NCBI RefSeq assembly: GCF_040270295.1
Contig: NZ_JBELOE010000217.1
Reading direction: 5' to 3' (one strand)
Length of the DNA stretch: 64,000 nt
Source of the DNA: Catenovulum sediminis
Lineage (GTDB): Bacteria > Pseudomonadota > Gammaproteobacteria > Enterobacterales > Alteromonadaceae
Every line of letters starts with the position of its first letter. Position 1 is the first letter of the stretch. The translations under genes were made by a program, and so were the position numbers. Shown one piece after another: positions 17,405 to 26,590 of this stretch. The notes under the pieces are model-generated. The model saw only the letters and a program-made list of their open reading frames with translations, made no database searches and was not told where the DNA came from.

Positions 17405-18568
17405 CTACCCCCCTAGAATTTTCTTTAATGCAGGGATAACAAGCTTTATTGGAGCTTGCGCTTCGGTTTTAACTAAAGCAGAACAAACTGTTCCCGAGAA
17501 TAATGCAGTATCAGGGCCCTTTGGAGAAGTCCATTGATACCCACTATAAGTCGATTTACTTGGTTTCAAATCAACGGTTAGAGCAATCATGGATTGCCCA
17601 CCGGTTAACATTCTAATAAGTTCTTCATTTTCTAATTTTTGCATTAGTGAATTTGAAGTCACGGGATAAGGGGAAACATTGATTACACGACCCAGTAACG
17701 AACCATGCTCTTCTCTACGAACAGTAGATGGTGAAATACTAACATCCATTCCAGAGTTAATTTTCTTCCCTTCGGCTGCTGACACTAAAACCAGAGCTTC
17801 TAAGTTTTTAATAGCAGGCCCTTCTAATTCAATATTAAACATTCGAGTTCCAGCACTAACAAGCTGACCAGTCTCCACTAATACTTCAGTAACGCGTCCT
17901 GAATGACGACTAAACACTTTGCTAGACTGTTCTAATTTCGCTTTTAAAGAGTCAATTTCGCGCACTAACTCTTTATACACATTTTCTTGCTCTACGAGTT
18001 GAATTGGGATCCCATTCAGCTCGCTTTTTTTCCTTTGTAAATTTTGCTTCTCTATCTGCAATTGCTGTTCAGTAATTAAACCATCTTCCAACAAGGTGCG
18101 TTTTGATTTAATGGTCTTCTCTAAATATTCGATATCTTCCCTAATAGATATCGATTTTAGTTCTAACATCTTTTTTGAAAATAGGTTTTTTTCCTTTAGT
18201 TCATCACGAGTTTTAATGGCATTTTTTAATCGTTCAAGCAAATCAGGCTGCTCAATTCTAGCAAGCAATTGCCCCTTAAAAACTCGATCACCTTCACGCA
18301 CTGCCAAATCTGATATTAAACCAACCGAATGTGATTTTTGACCAAAAATCCCACCGGACTTAAGAAGAATACAATTTCCATGCACATTCGTTGGCACTTT
18401 ACCCCATATGCCCCATGCAACTGCAAAAAAAATTAATATGGCGCATGCTAGTAATGCAAGCCATCCTCGAGAAGAGGTTACGGATATTAGTAGATCTAAT
18501 TGTTCTGGTGAGGACAATTTATCTAAAACTGACTGCCTAAATAATTTCTTCGATTTATCTTCTAACAT
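17405..18568 (-). CDS. HlyD-family secretion adaptor (NHLP type)
   Basis: This 387-residue periplasmic adaptor has one N-terminal membrane segment (LALLACAILIFFAVAWGIWG), a biotinyl/lipoyl-like hammerhead, a long coiled coil (~115-205, rich in Lys/Glu/Leu/Gln) and a beta-barrel with FNIELEGPAIKNLEALVLV. It links the inner-membrane exporters to TolC. The gene sits 10 bp after tolC-like and is immediately followed by the C39 transporter gene. The length matches the adaptor class found with NHLP bacteriocin exporters. Confidence 0.88.
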   Translation of the reverse strand: MLEDKSKKLFRQSVLDKLSSPEQLDLLISVTSSRGWLALLACAILIFFAVAWGIWGKVPTNVHGNCILLKSGGIFGQKSHSVGLISDLAVREGDRVFKGQLLARIEQPDLLERLKNAIKTRDELKEKNLFSKKMLELKSISIREDIEYLEKTIKSKRTLLEDGLITEQQLQIEKQNLQRKKSELNGIPIQLVEQENVYKELVREIDSLKAKLEQSSKVFSRHSGRVTEVLVETGQLVSAGTRMFNIELEGPAIKNLEALVLVSAAEGKKINSGMDVSISPSTVRREEHGSLLGRVINVSPYPVTSNSLMQKLENEELIRMLTGGQSMIALTVDLKPSKSTYSGYQWTSPKGPDTALFSGTVCSALVKTEAQAPIKLVIPALKKILGG

Positions 18569-18578
18569 AGCTCATCCG

Positions 18579-20135
18579 TTAATTTGTATGCTTTGCAAAC
18601 CATTGAGGCAGTGCTTGACCGTTTAGTAGTGACATTAGTTCATCTTTAATATTGCTATGATTAAGATCCAATAACCCCAATTCATACAGCAGTATTGATA
18701 AATTTTGATTATATTCAACCAGAGCTTTAACTCGTTCTAGAGATGCACTAACAAGACTTTCTTCAATATTAGTGACATCTAAAATCGTCGAATCACCTGA
18801 AAGCAGTTTGCGAATTTCATTATCAACATTCTTGCGACTAATTACTTCTCTATTCACTGTTTCTTTATATTGTTTAATGGATTGATTGACTTTAAATAGC
18901 GCAGCTTGAATGTTCATCGTAATTGCTCTGTATAAATCATGTTGAGCATATTGTTGCTGTTGATAGAGAATTTGCGCTTTTTCGACATTAGCCTTAGATA
19001 AAGTCTCAGCTGGATACCACTTAAACTCTAAGCCGACTTGCCAATTAGGACCATAATCTTCCCCCGTCAAGGCGCTAACATGGCTGTGATGCTCTCCCAA
19101 CCGAGTTGTATTTGCGTTGACATAGAAATTAAGTTCGGGTTTTGCATTATCCTTTGCTTGCATTACTCTTTTTGCTGCAACACTTGTCATTTTCTTAATT
19201 GATCGATAATCAGCTCGCTTATTTACCAGAGACTTCGTTAGCTTTCCAGTTGCAGCTAAATCGATTTGCAGCAAGTCCTCCACTGGTGAATACAACGCAG
19301 TACTTGGTATATCTTTATCAAGAGCAATAGTTACAGGAACCCCTATAATTTCACTTAGTTGAAGTTTCGCCAACACTAAATTACGCTCGCCTGATAAATA
19401 AGTCGCCATACGACTACTTACAAGTGCAGAAACAACTCCATAGTCAGCTCTAGGGCGCTCACCATTATTTATCAATTTTTCAATACGCGCCAACAACGTA
19501 TTATTTCTTTCTACCGATTCACCAAGTAAAGTGAGTGAATCAAGTGCACCACGATACACCCAATAGCGGCTTAACGTATTCAATATCAACATGGCTTTAA
19601 CATCTCGATAGCTTGCCTGAGATGCGGCGTGATTTAACTGAGCAATAGCGACATCCGCTATAAAATTATCTTTACCTCGCCCTTTCCATAAAGGAACACT
19701 TAAGGTCACCCCTAAATTGGTCGTCGCGGAAGTATCTTTGCCTATCAGCCCATAATCCTCTGTAATTCCACTCGTTGAAAGCTCAACAGCCAGCGTTGCA
19801 CCAAGCTTTACCTTTTTCCGTATTCCAAACGTATGAGTGTCAGATTGCCGATCCACTTGATCAATCGCGGGGCTTGCTGGCACAGGAGCTTTTTCTTTAA
19901 CATAGCGAACATCTCCTGAGACCAATATATCAAACTCGGATTCAGATACTTGCACATTTTGGAATGCGAATTCACGCTCTTTATCTTGAATGTTTAACTG
20001 TGCATTGTTGTGCAAAGACAACTCAATAGCCTGATAAATTGAAATGGATTCTCGCTCCTCCGCCTCTAGGGTAGAAGACAATAAGCATTGGCTAATGATA
20101 CTCAAAAACACAAGGGTACTTTTACAAAACTCCAT
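18579..20135 (-). CDS. TolC-family outer-membrane efflux protein
   Basis: This 518-residue protein has a signal peptide (LVFLSIISQCLLSSTLEA) and the duplicated alpha-barrel pattern of TolC: AIELSLHNNAQLNIQDKERE, LSVPLWKGRGKDN, YWVYRGALDSLTLLGESVERNN, RADYRSIKKMTSVAAKR and LLSGDSTILDVTNIEESL. It forms the outer-membrane duct of the type I export machine. It lies 126 bp after the sulfotransferase gene, the widest gap in the operon, leaving room for an internal promoter. The assignment is firm. Confidence 0.88.
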   Translation of the reverse strand: MEFCKSTLVFLSIISQCLLSSTLEAEERESISIYQAIELSLHNNAQLNIQDKEREFAFQNVQVSESEFDILVSGDVRYVKEKAPVPASPAIDQVDRQSDTHTFGIRKKVKLGATLAVELSTSGITEDYGLIGKDTSATTNLGVTLSVPLWKGRGKDNFIADVAIAQLNHAASQASYRDVKAMLILNTLSRYWVYRGALDSLTLLGESVERNNTLLARIEKLINNGERPRADYGVVSALVSSRMATYLSGERNLVLAKLQLSEIIGVPVTIALDKDIPSTALYSPVEDLLQIDLAATGKLTKSLVNKRADYRSIKKMTSVAAKRVMQAKDNAKPELNFYVNANTTRLGEHHSHVSALTGEDYGPNWQVGLEFKWYPAETLSKANVEKAQILYQQQQYAQHDLYRAITMNIQAALFKVNQSIKQYKETVNREVISRKNVDNEIRKLLSGDSTILDVTNIEESLVSASLERVKALVEYNQNLSILLYELGLLDLNHSNIKDELMSLLNGQALPQWFAKHTN

Positions 20136-20261
20136 TTATTTCCTTTTTCTTATTATTTACACCAAAATTTAAGCGATATGTTGGTTCAATCAATCCTCAT
20201 GGTAATACAAACTATTTTTCATTTTTAGACCTACTGAAACAGTTGCCAGCAAGTAAAAAAC

Positions 20262-22133
20262 TCACCTTGCCAAGTGACTAATATTATTCCGTTTTAAAAA
20301 AGTGTGCATGCTTGCACTTATATTTTCTTGAAGTAAATGTTGTAGCGCCACAGGATCAAGACCTAATAATAGGTCATAATCTTCAGGAGCGCGATTTATA
20401 TGAGACAAAGTAGTGAGTGTCTCAATTGGCACACCCGAAAAATGTGCCATTTTATCAATCGCTGTCGATATTTGCTCTGTTTGCACAATTAAATGCTTTT
20501 GGTCTACTAACTTCGTCAATATATCGTAATTTAAGCGACTCCAACAGCGAATAAAAGCGGGCAATATTTCAGGTACCATACGCCTCAACACTTGCTCTGA
20601 TTCATAGGGCTCCCATGAGAATTGGCCAAAAAACAATTGCCCATAATCCGTCATCCAATAAGGCATTTCTATACCTTTTTCGAGATAGCTTTGGCGCCAT
20701 CTATACAGTAGCTTTATAAATGAGTTACACCAAGGTAAGCAAGCTCGGACAGTCATAATATAAATGGCTTGCGTATATTGCTCTACTAATACGGGGAGAA
20801 AGAAGTGATTAAAGCTAGCTGTATCAACCTCCAAATCCGCATCTTTACAGCGTGCTACTATAAAATCTTTAAATTCATCACGTGTTAATTCACCCCGATT
20901 ATATGCTGTGATCGTGCGAACAGACTCTGCTTCCATATATTCTGTAGCTGATCTATAGTTGGAGAATATAGACATAATTGAAGAAGTACCTGTTCGCGGC
21001 AATCCAACATTAAACAACATAAATTTTTTTTCGTTTTGGCTATGTTTGCTAAACGACTTATGCCGATGTTCAGGTTGGCAGGTTGCAAGAAAACGCCGGA
21101 AATCTGCAGGCAACAACTCAGTAGACAAACGCTTCATATGATCAGCGTCAGCTTCAACTTGCTGTAAAAACAGACGAGTTTTAGGTAAATTGCTTTCAAT
21201 ACATATATCGGTCAAGTCTAATACAGTAGCGTACCACGCTAATGAGTGCCCTCGCCCATCAGCCAATATTTTAACGATATAATCAAGTGCTCCAATGTGA
21301 TCTTGTCTTGACAATGCAACTTGCAGCTGCGACCACCATACAATTTCTTTATGTTCTAGATGTAAACCGTCTACTTGCCAACAATTCCAGCAAGACAACA
21401 GCTTTTGAATTTGTAATTCAGATTGAGAAGCACCATGCCGCCGATAATGCACAAAAATACGGCATACTTCGCTGAAAACTCGAGCTATCATTGCGAGCCG
21501 AAATTTAAGTGGCATCGCCTCGGCTAGCGACTTACTCCAAATACGCCCAATCGGTAGAGAGGATGATTTACCCGCCACATATAGAATAAGTTGATTTGCG
21601 AGATTGCAAGCTGCTTCAAGTGCTTCTTCTGCAATTAAACTTCGCATCCACAAATGTAACAAATGAACTCTTTGAATGTGAAAAATATCGTACTTAAACT
21701 TCAATTCAAGTGTTTCATCATACTCTAGCGAGCGTAATATGTTACATTTTACTTGCTCAAAATTTTTATCTGTAAAAAATAAAAACGCTTCTGCTTGAGA
21801 TATTCTTGATTCAGCCAGCAAACGAAGTTCTTCTGTAAAATTATTTTCATTTACGAAATTTCTAGCTTGCTGAAAGCGCAATTTAGCACTGCTTAACTGC
21901 CCTAATCGTACCATTTCAGCCGCAGCTCTACTGATATCTCGCACTCTCGCATACAAATTAAAATCGTGTTCCGATAGTGCCTTACAAATAAAAGATTGTG
22001 AGGCCTCTATGTAATCATCGCCGCAGGTACTCGAATCCATCCTAATAGGTTTGGTCAACCCTTCTCTGTATGCAACTATAGCTTTTGCAATAGCAGCATT
22101 ACATTTAGCCTGTGAATGGTTGTCTGACGTCAT
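20262..22133 (-). CDS. TPR-like/PAPS-dependent sulfotransferase fusion
   Basis: Residues 1-370 are an all-helical, TPR-like region. From residue 372 a sulfotransferase domain begins with FNVGLPRTGTSSI, whose GLPRTGTS (377-384) is the 5'-phosphosulfate-binding loop. VRACLPWCNSF (Arg463, Ser471) fits the 3'-phosphate-binding motif. Sulfotransferases move sulfate from PAPS to hydroxyls or amines. There is no signal peptide, so the enzyme is cytosolic and could act on the precursor before export. Possible acceptors are Thr/Ser hydroxyls of the core, or a hydroxyl made by the cupin or FAD enzyme. The gene is only 3 bp from the rSAM gene upstream. The domain call is firm; the substrate is inferred. 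Confidence 0.82.
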   Translation of the reverse strand: MTSDNHSQAKCNAAIAKAIVAYREGLTKPIRMDSSTCGDDYIEASQSFICKALSEHDFNLYARVRDISRAAAEMVRLGQLSSAKLRFQQARNFVNENNFTEELRLLAESRISQAEAFLFFTDKNFEQVKCNILRSLEYDETLELKFKYDIFHIQRVHLLHLWMRSLIAEEALEAACNLANQLILYVAGKSSSLPIGRIWSKSLAEAMPLKFRLAMIARVFSEVCRIFVHYRRHGASQSELQIQKLLSCWNCWQVDGLHLEHKEIVWWSQLQVALSRQDHIGALDYIVKILADGRGHSLAWYATVLDLTDICIESNLPKTRLFLQQVEADADHMKRLSTELLPADFRRFLATCQPEHRHKSFSKHSQNEKKFMLFNVGLPRTGTSSIMSIFSNYRSATEYMEAESVRTITAYNRGELTRDEFKDFIVARCKDADLEVDTASFNHFFLPVLVEQYTQAIYIMTVRACLPWCNSFIKLLYRWRQSYLEKGIEMPYWMTDYGQLFFGQFSWEPYESEQVLRRMVPEILPAFIRCWSRLNYDILTKLVDQKHLIVQTEQISTAIDKMAHFSGVPIETLTTLSHINRAPEDYDLLLGLDPVALQHLLQENISASMHTFLKRNNISHLAR

Positions 22134-22136
22134 AGC

Positions 22137-23669
22137 CTAAATGCTTTCCGCTACATCGTGAATCAATATTTTTTGACGATTTTCAGGTCTGTGGTGCAAC
22201 TCATCTAACAAACCATTGTCAAACAGTAATTTTAAAAATGACATGACTTGAAATGGATTAAACTGATACTCATCAACTAATTGATTAAAAACTTGATCGT
22301 AATTGAATGCGCCTTGCGCGATAAGCGCTCCCGCTTTTTTATGAATAGAATGGCTATTAAAGTCATGCTTGTAATAAGGCGAATACACACTAAAGCCATT
22401 TTCTTCTTCTTTGAACTTTAAATCATCTCTAAAACGCATTGGCATTTCTGGATACAAAGAGACAGGCATATTAACTTCAATCATCTCAGTCAAAATAGCA
22501 TCAAATTCATCTGCGTTTTCGAAACTGCGCTCATCAAAAATCCGATAACCGTATTTCCAACGTTCAGTCGTAAAACATGGGCTCACAAGTTTAATTGTTT
22601 TATCAATCATGTTTACTAAAAAACCCGCGACACATGCAATAGAGCCTTGCGGAACCATTTCACCCAACAGTGGGATATTTTCTTCGACATCATCCCTTTG
22701 AGAGTCATTATCTTTAAAAATTCTTCCGCCTTCTACTTTTTCACGTTCAGATTCACTCATCTGCATAAGTAAAGCCACGTCTCGCAACTCTTCTGCTGTA
22801 TATAGCTCATGAACCTTACGCAACATACCTCTCGAAAGTACGCTCAACCGAGGCCAGTGCAACCCTCTTTTACGATATTCTGCAATTAACTCTTTCATCC
22901 AAACATCTTTGGTGCAAGCAGCCGTCGCTGTACACAAAAATGAACCTGTGATCTTTTCGTATTCCTTCAAAAAATCAATGTAATGTGGGTTATCATAAGG
23001 TTCTGTACTGTAATACATCAGAGCATGCCCAGCGGTGTAACCAAGGTGTTGGTTAAATGCTGTGGCGACTTTACGAAATTCATGACGATTATGTTCATCA
23101 TTATAATCGAACACGGTTTCCAACTTTTGCGCATCGAACGCACAAAAGTAGCACCCTACAGAACACCCTTTAGCAATTTCGATTGCTAAAGCTGGGTAAT
23201 CTATACTGTGTCCATAACTACCCAACTCACTCTTGCCAGATAAAATTCTTCGATTTCGCCAAGCATCATAACGTGGATTGGGTGAGTTTGGTGGGTTCGT
23301 CACATTGTTAATATGGCGCTTGCGTTTAAACTCATTAAACTTCATCCACAGTTTAATTAACGGATACTTATCCAGTAATTTTTGCTGCTCATCTGTAAAA
23401 GACTCTTCATTTAGTGTCTTTTCAGCACAGTCACCAATTTCATCTTTATTCTTCCACAGTATTTCGACTTCAGAAAGGTCAAATTTTACACCAGTATCTC
23501 TTAAGCGCTGAATTTGAGCGTCTGTAAAAACACCTGTATCAATTGCTTTTCTATAATCACGATCTCCATGATAACACTCAAAAAATCGTTTCAGCTGAGC
23601 ATACAAATCAAGTTCAACATCAGTGAAATAGCGTCCTTGAGTTTTTTTATTCTTCGTATTCTCGTTCAA
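22137..23669 (-). CDS. PoyD-like radical SAM peptide epimerase A
   Basis: This 510-residue radical SAM protein has the cluster motif GCSVGCYFCAFDA (Cys169, Cys173, Cys176; CxxxCxxC) preceded by YPALAIEIAKG. It also has YYSTEPYDNPHYIDFLKEYEKITG and LSVLSRGMLRKVHE, which match the PoyD/OspD family of RiPP epimerases. These enzymes convert L- to D-residues in a leader-dependent manner, often at Val, Ala, Ser or Thr. The precursor core composition suits this. It shares its layout, including an N-terminal ~150-residue helical region, with the second epimerase at 24900. Family confidence is good; epimerised positions cannot be predicted. Confidence 0.82.
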   Translation of the reverse strand: MNENTKNKKTQGRYFTDVELDLYAQLKRFFECYHGDRDYRKAIDTGVFTDAQIQRLRDTGVKFDLSEVEILWKNKDEIGDCAEKTLNEESFTDEQQKLLDKYPLIKLWMKFNEFKRKRHINNVTNPPNSPNPRYDAWRNRRILSGKSELGSYGHSIDYPALAIEIAKGCSVGCYFCAFDAQKLETVFDYNDEHNRHEFRKVATAFNQHLGYTAGHALMYYSTEPYDNPHYIDFLKEYEKITGSFLCTATAACTKDVWMKELIAEYRKRGLHWPRLSVLSRGMLRKVHELYTAEELRDVALLMQMSESEREKVEGGRIFKDNDSQRDDVEENIPLLGEMVPQGSIACVAGFLVNMIDKTIKLVSPCFTTERWKYGYRIFDERSFENADEFDAILTEMIEVNMPVSLYPEMPMRFRDDLKFKEEENGFSVYSPYYKHDFNSHSIHKKAGALIAQGAFNYDQVFNQLVDEYQFNPFQVMSFLKLLFDNGLLDELHHRPENRQKILIHDVAESI

Positions 23670-23704
23670 AATATACTCCTAATTATTTTCCTGAATTTCC
23701 TATA

Positions 23705-24895
23705 TTAAAGGATGTATTCGCCTTTACCACCAACGGAACTAGTGCTACTCGACGTACTATAATTTTCTACAAATTTATCAAAATCTAATTCAGGGCGATA
23801 ACACGCTAGATATCCTTTAGCTCCATCAATCAAAGCATTTTCGTTTATCGATAGTTTTATATGGTGGATACTTGTAAACAAACCATGATAAAACTTTCGC
23901 CCTTTCAACTTGTTATTTAAATAAGGGGAAAAACCAACAAAATCTAGACACCCCTCTCGTTTCGCTTCCTTACAAACATGCTGATCTTCAATTAGCTCGA
24001 ATAACATGGACCAATCTTGCTCCATTGGCTTATCCCAATCCATATAACATTCTAGACCAATTCTCGGTGAGATGCCGGTTTCAGTAATATTAACTCCCAA
24101 GGAAAGCATTCTTAGTTTTGACGGCAGCTTCGAAAGTAAACTCTTTAATTTCAGATAATCGCCTGTCCATTTAACTGACGTTAACCAATCAAAGATATCA
24201 TTTTTACTTAGGTGACTAATACAAAACCTCAAATCCCTAGTAGGCCTCGCAAGCATGAGTCCTACTTGAAAAATTTTTGCCTGGCTTGGCAAACACCGAA
24301 TCATCTTTTCTAAACAGGCTTGTTTTTGTGCTAAAAAAGGAACATCAAAAACTTTATGGAATTCAGCTATGAGCTGCATTTCCTGCTCGACATTCAGTTT
24401 ATTTTCTATCGGACCAATAAAGACACATGGATTGTGAAGAATATTAGAAAAACTTTTATCCTGAGGTGCGAGGACTCCCGCGCAATCAAACTCTAACCAT
24501 ATATTTCTGATATATCTATTAAAACAATGCCCTTCCGCCATGCAGCTTTTAGCCAATTGACTAATGCCTCTCCAAATATTGGAATGTTCTATCAAATTAC
24601 CAATAAGGCTTTTATTTGAGCTTTCGACGAGCAATGGCAGGACGGATGCATCCTTTTTTATCTCAAACAATATATCTGAACACGCATTATTATCATCTAA
24701 ACGAATTTCTAATCCCCAGAAATTCGAAAGGCTCCAAGGGATGTTCTGACACAAAGCATCTAGTACAACTTTTGCATCTTTATTTACTAAATTGGCGTTA
24801 AGCTTAGTTGCAACTAGTCGAAAATCTTTCTCGATTGTATCGAGTGAATTTATACCAAGTTGCTTTTTACCTGCATGCTTCATAACTCTATCCAC
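23705..24895 (-). CDS. Uncharacterised protein between the two epimerases
   Basis: I do not recognise this 396-residue protein with certainty. It is soluble, without signal or membrane segments. It contains five to six scattered Cys and ends with a Ser/Thr-Gly tail (SSSTSSVGGKGEYIL). The C-terminal half has the pattern ISPRIGLECYMDWDKP, then WSMLFELI, CKEAKREG and HHIKLSINENALIDGAKGYLA. That pattern recalls unnamed proteins I associate with RiPP clusters encoding PoyD-like enzymes, but this is from memory only. The starts available are GTG at 24895 and ATG at 24883. It lies 4 bp from the upstream epimerase gene and 35 bp before the next, so it is probably an epimerisation partner or a further modifying enzyme. 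Confidence 0.7.
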   Translation of the reverse strand: MDRVMKHAGKKQLGINSLDTIEKDFRLVATKLNANLVNKDAKVVLDALCQNIPWSLSNFWGLEIRLDDNNACSDILFEIKKDASVLPLLVESSNKSLIGNLIEHSNIWRGISQLAKSCMAEGHCFNRYIRNIWLEFDCAGVLAPQDKSFSNILHNPCVFIGPIENKLNVEQEMQLIAEFHKVFDVPFLAQKQACLEKMIRCLPSQAKIFQVGLMLARPTRDLRFCISHLSKNDIFDWLTSVKWTGDYLKLKSLLSKLPSKLRMLSLGVNITETGISPRIGLECYMDWDKPMEQDWSMLFELIEDQHVCKEAKREGCLDFVGFSPYLNNKLKGRKFYHGLFTSIHHIKLSINENALIDGAKGYLACYRPELDFDKFVENYSTSSSTSSVGGKGEYIL

Positions 24896-24899
24896 AGCC

Positions 24900-26477
24900 C
24901 TAATTCACAAGTTCTGTAAACTCAATTTCACTTTGATATGTAGATTTATTCTTATATTCAAAGTGTTTTAGCTCATCAAATAATCCCGTCTCAAAAAGTT
25001 TCTGAAGTACTGCCGATACTTTAATCGGATCGCATTGATGGTTAAGTAAAAGTGCATCGCACAAATCACGGTACAAACAACCATCACCATTTAACATCTC
25101 TCCCAAAAAAGGGTAAATATCGAAGTCCACAAATTTCTGCGTATAACATGGGGAAGTTAACGTAAACCCACCGTCGATTCTCTGATAACTCAAATCATCT
25201 CGCCATTTTAATAACATGTCAGCGTCGATTTTTTCCATCATATTTCGCTGAATCATGGACTCTAATACTTCGTTAAAATTATCCATAGTAAACGTATCTT
25301 CATCATAGACTCGATACCCATAAGGCCATAATCTACTGGTATAACAGGGGCTAACTAACTTAATACTTCTGTTCACCATATTAATCAAAAAACCAGTCAC
25401 GCAGGCTATTGAACCTTGTGGTATATCATTGGCAGACAGCTCATCATTATCCCTCTTATCTATGACTTCAGCTAGAATTCGTCCACCTTTAACTTTCTCT
25501 TGTGCGGAGAGCTTCATTTGCATAATCATACCAACGTTACTTAACGCCTCAGGTGAAAATGCTCTATGAACCCGCCTCAGAACCCCTTTAGATATAACAC
25601 TAAGTCGAGGCCACGGTTTCTTCTTACTTGTGTAGTAATCTATTAATTCGCTCAATTGAGATTCATTGTCACAACCAGCTGTTGCAGTGCATAACACGTA
25701 TCCAGTTACACTCTCATATTCTTTTAAAAAAGATAGGTAATTGGGATTATCAAGGGGCTCTGTACTATAGTAAAGTAAAGCTCCCCCAGCTAGTTCGCCG
25801 AGCTGCTCGTATATAGAAGTAGCAACTTGCCTAAATAAAGTTACATTTTCTGGATTAGTGTAATCAAAAACAGTCTCTAATTTCTTAGCATCGTATGCGC
25901 AAAAATTACAGCCAACGGAACACCCTTGAGCTAACTCGATTGCAACTACAGGGTGATCTAAACTACGACCATAATTACCTAATTCGTTATGTATATTTTT
26001 AATGCGCCGTTTTCGCCACGATTCAAATTTAACATTGTAACTAGGCCAGGGTGATTCATTCATAAGCTGAACAAATTTGGTTAGGCTGTACTCTTTCAGA
26101 GTCGAGTACCTAAACCATAAAGCTAATAAGGGATATTTTGCTAGCTTAGCATATACCTCATCTGTATTTTTTTGTGAAAATACGAGTTTTTTATACTCAC
26201 TGAGTGTTTCGAAGTAATCGGATGATAATTGCCAAAGAACCGTAATATCAGATATTTTGAACTGAATACCTATATCTTTTAAATAATTAACATAGCTCTC
26301 AGATATCGAATTATCATTAACTTGTTCCCTAAAGTGCTCATCACCTTGATACAGCTCAAAAAAGCGTTTAATCTGGCTGACTTTGTTCAGTTCACTTGTA
26401 GAAAACTGAGCAATGACCTTTTCAAAGCGGAATGGTTCCAAGACGCTCTTAAAACTAGATTTATCTTTAGTTTCCAT
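24900..26477 (-). CDS. PoyD-like radical SAM peptide epimerase B
   Basis: This is the second radical SAM epimerase, 525 residues from the ATG at 26477 (AGGTG just upstream); an in-frame TTG at 26489 would add four residues. The motif HPVVAIELAQGCSVGCNFCAYDA carries Cys186, Cys190 and Cys193. LLYYSTEPLDNPNYLSFLKEYESVTGYVLCTATAG and VVNRSIKLVSPCYT-like segments parallel enzyme A. The two share order and length but differ enough to be old paralogues. Two different epimerases in one operon suggests different residue sets in the core, or one enzyme per precursor. Confidence 0.82.
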   Translation of the reverse strand: METKDKSSFKSVLEPFRFEKVIAQFSTSELNKVSQIKRFFELYQGDEHFREQVNDNSISESYVNYLKDIGIQFKISDITVLWQLSSDYFETLSEYKKLVFSQKNTDEVYAKLAKYPLLALWFRYSTLKEYSLTKFVQLMNESPWPSYNVKFESWRKRRIKNIHNELGNYGRSLDHPVVAIELAQGCSVGCNFCAYDAKKLETVFDYTNPENVTLFRQVATSIYEQLGELAGGALLYYSTEPLDNPNYLSFLKEYESVTGYVLCTATAGCDNESQLSELIDYYTSKKKPWPRLSVISKGVLRRVHRAFSPEALSNVGMIMQMKLSAQEKVKGGRILAEVIDKRDNDELSANDIPQGSIACVTGFLINMVNRSIKLVSPCYTSRLWPYGYRVYDEDTFTMDNFNEVLESMIQRNMMEKIDADMLLKWRDDLSYQRIDGGFTLTSPCYTQKFVDFDIYPFLGEMLNGDGCLYRDLCDALLLNHQCDPIKVSAVLQKLFETGLFDELKHFEYKNKSTYQSEIEFTELVN

Positions 26478-26590
26478 GACACCTAACAATTTCGAATTTA
26501 ATATAACAATTACATCCTCCCATACCTAAAACAATTCAATCTAGGTATACAAGAATAGGTCTAGTTTTTACTTTTCCAAATCAGTTTAAA

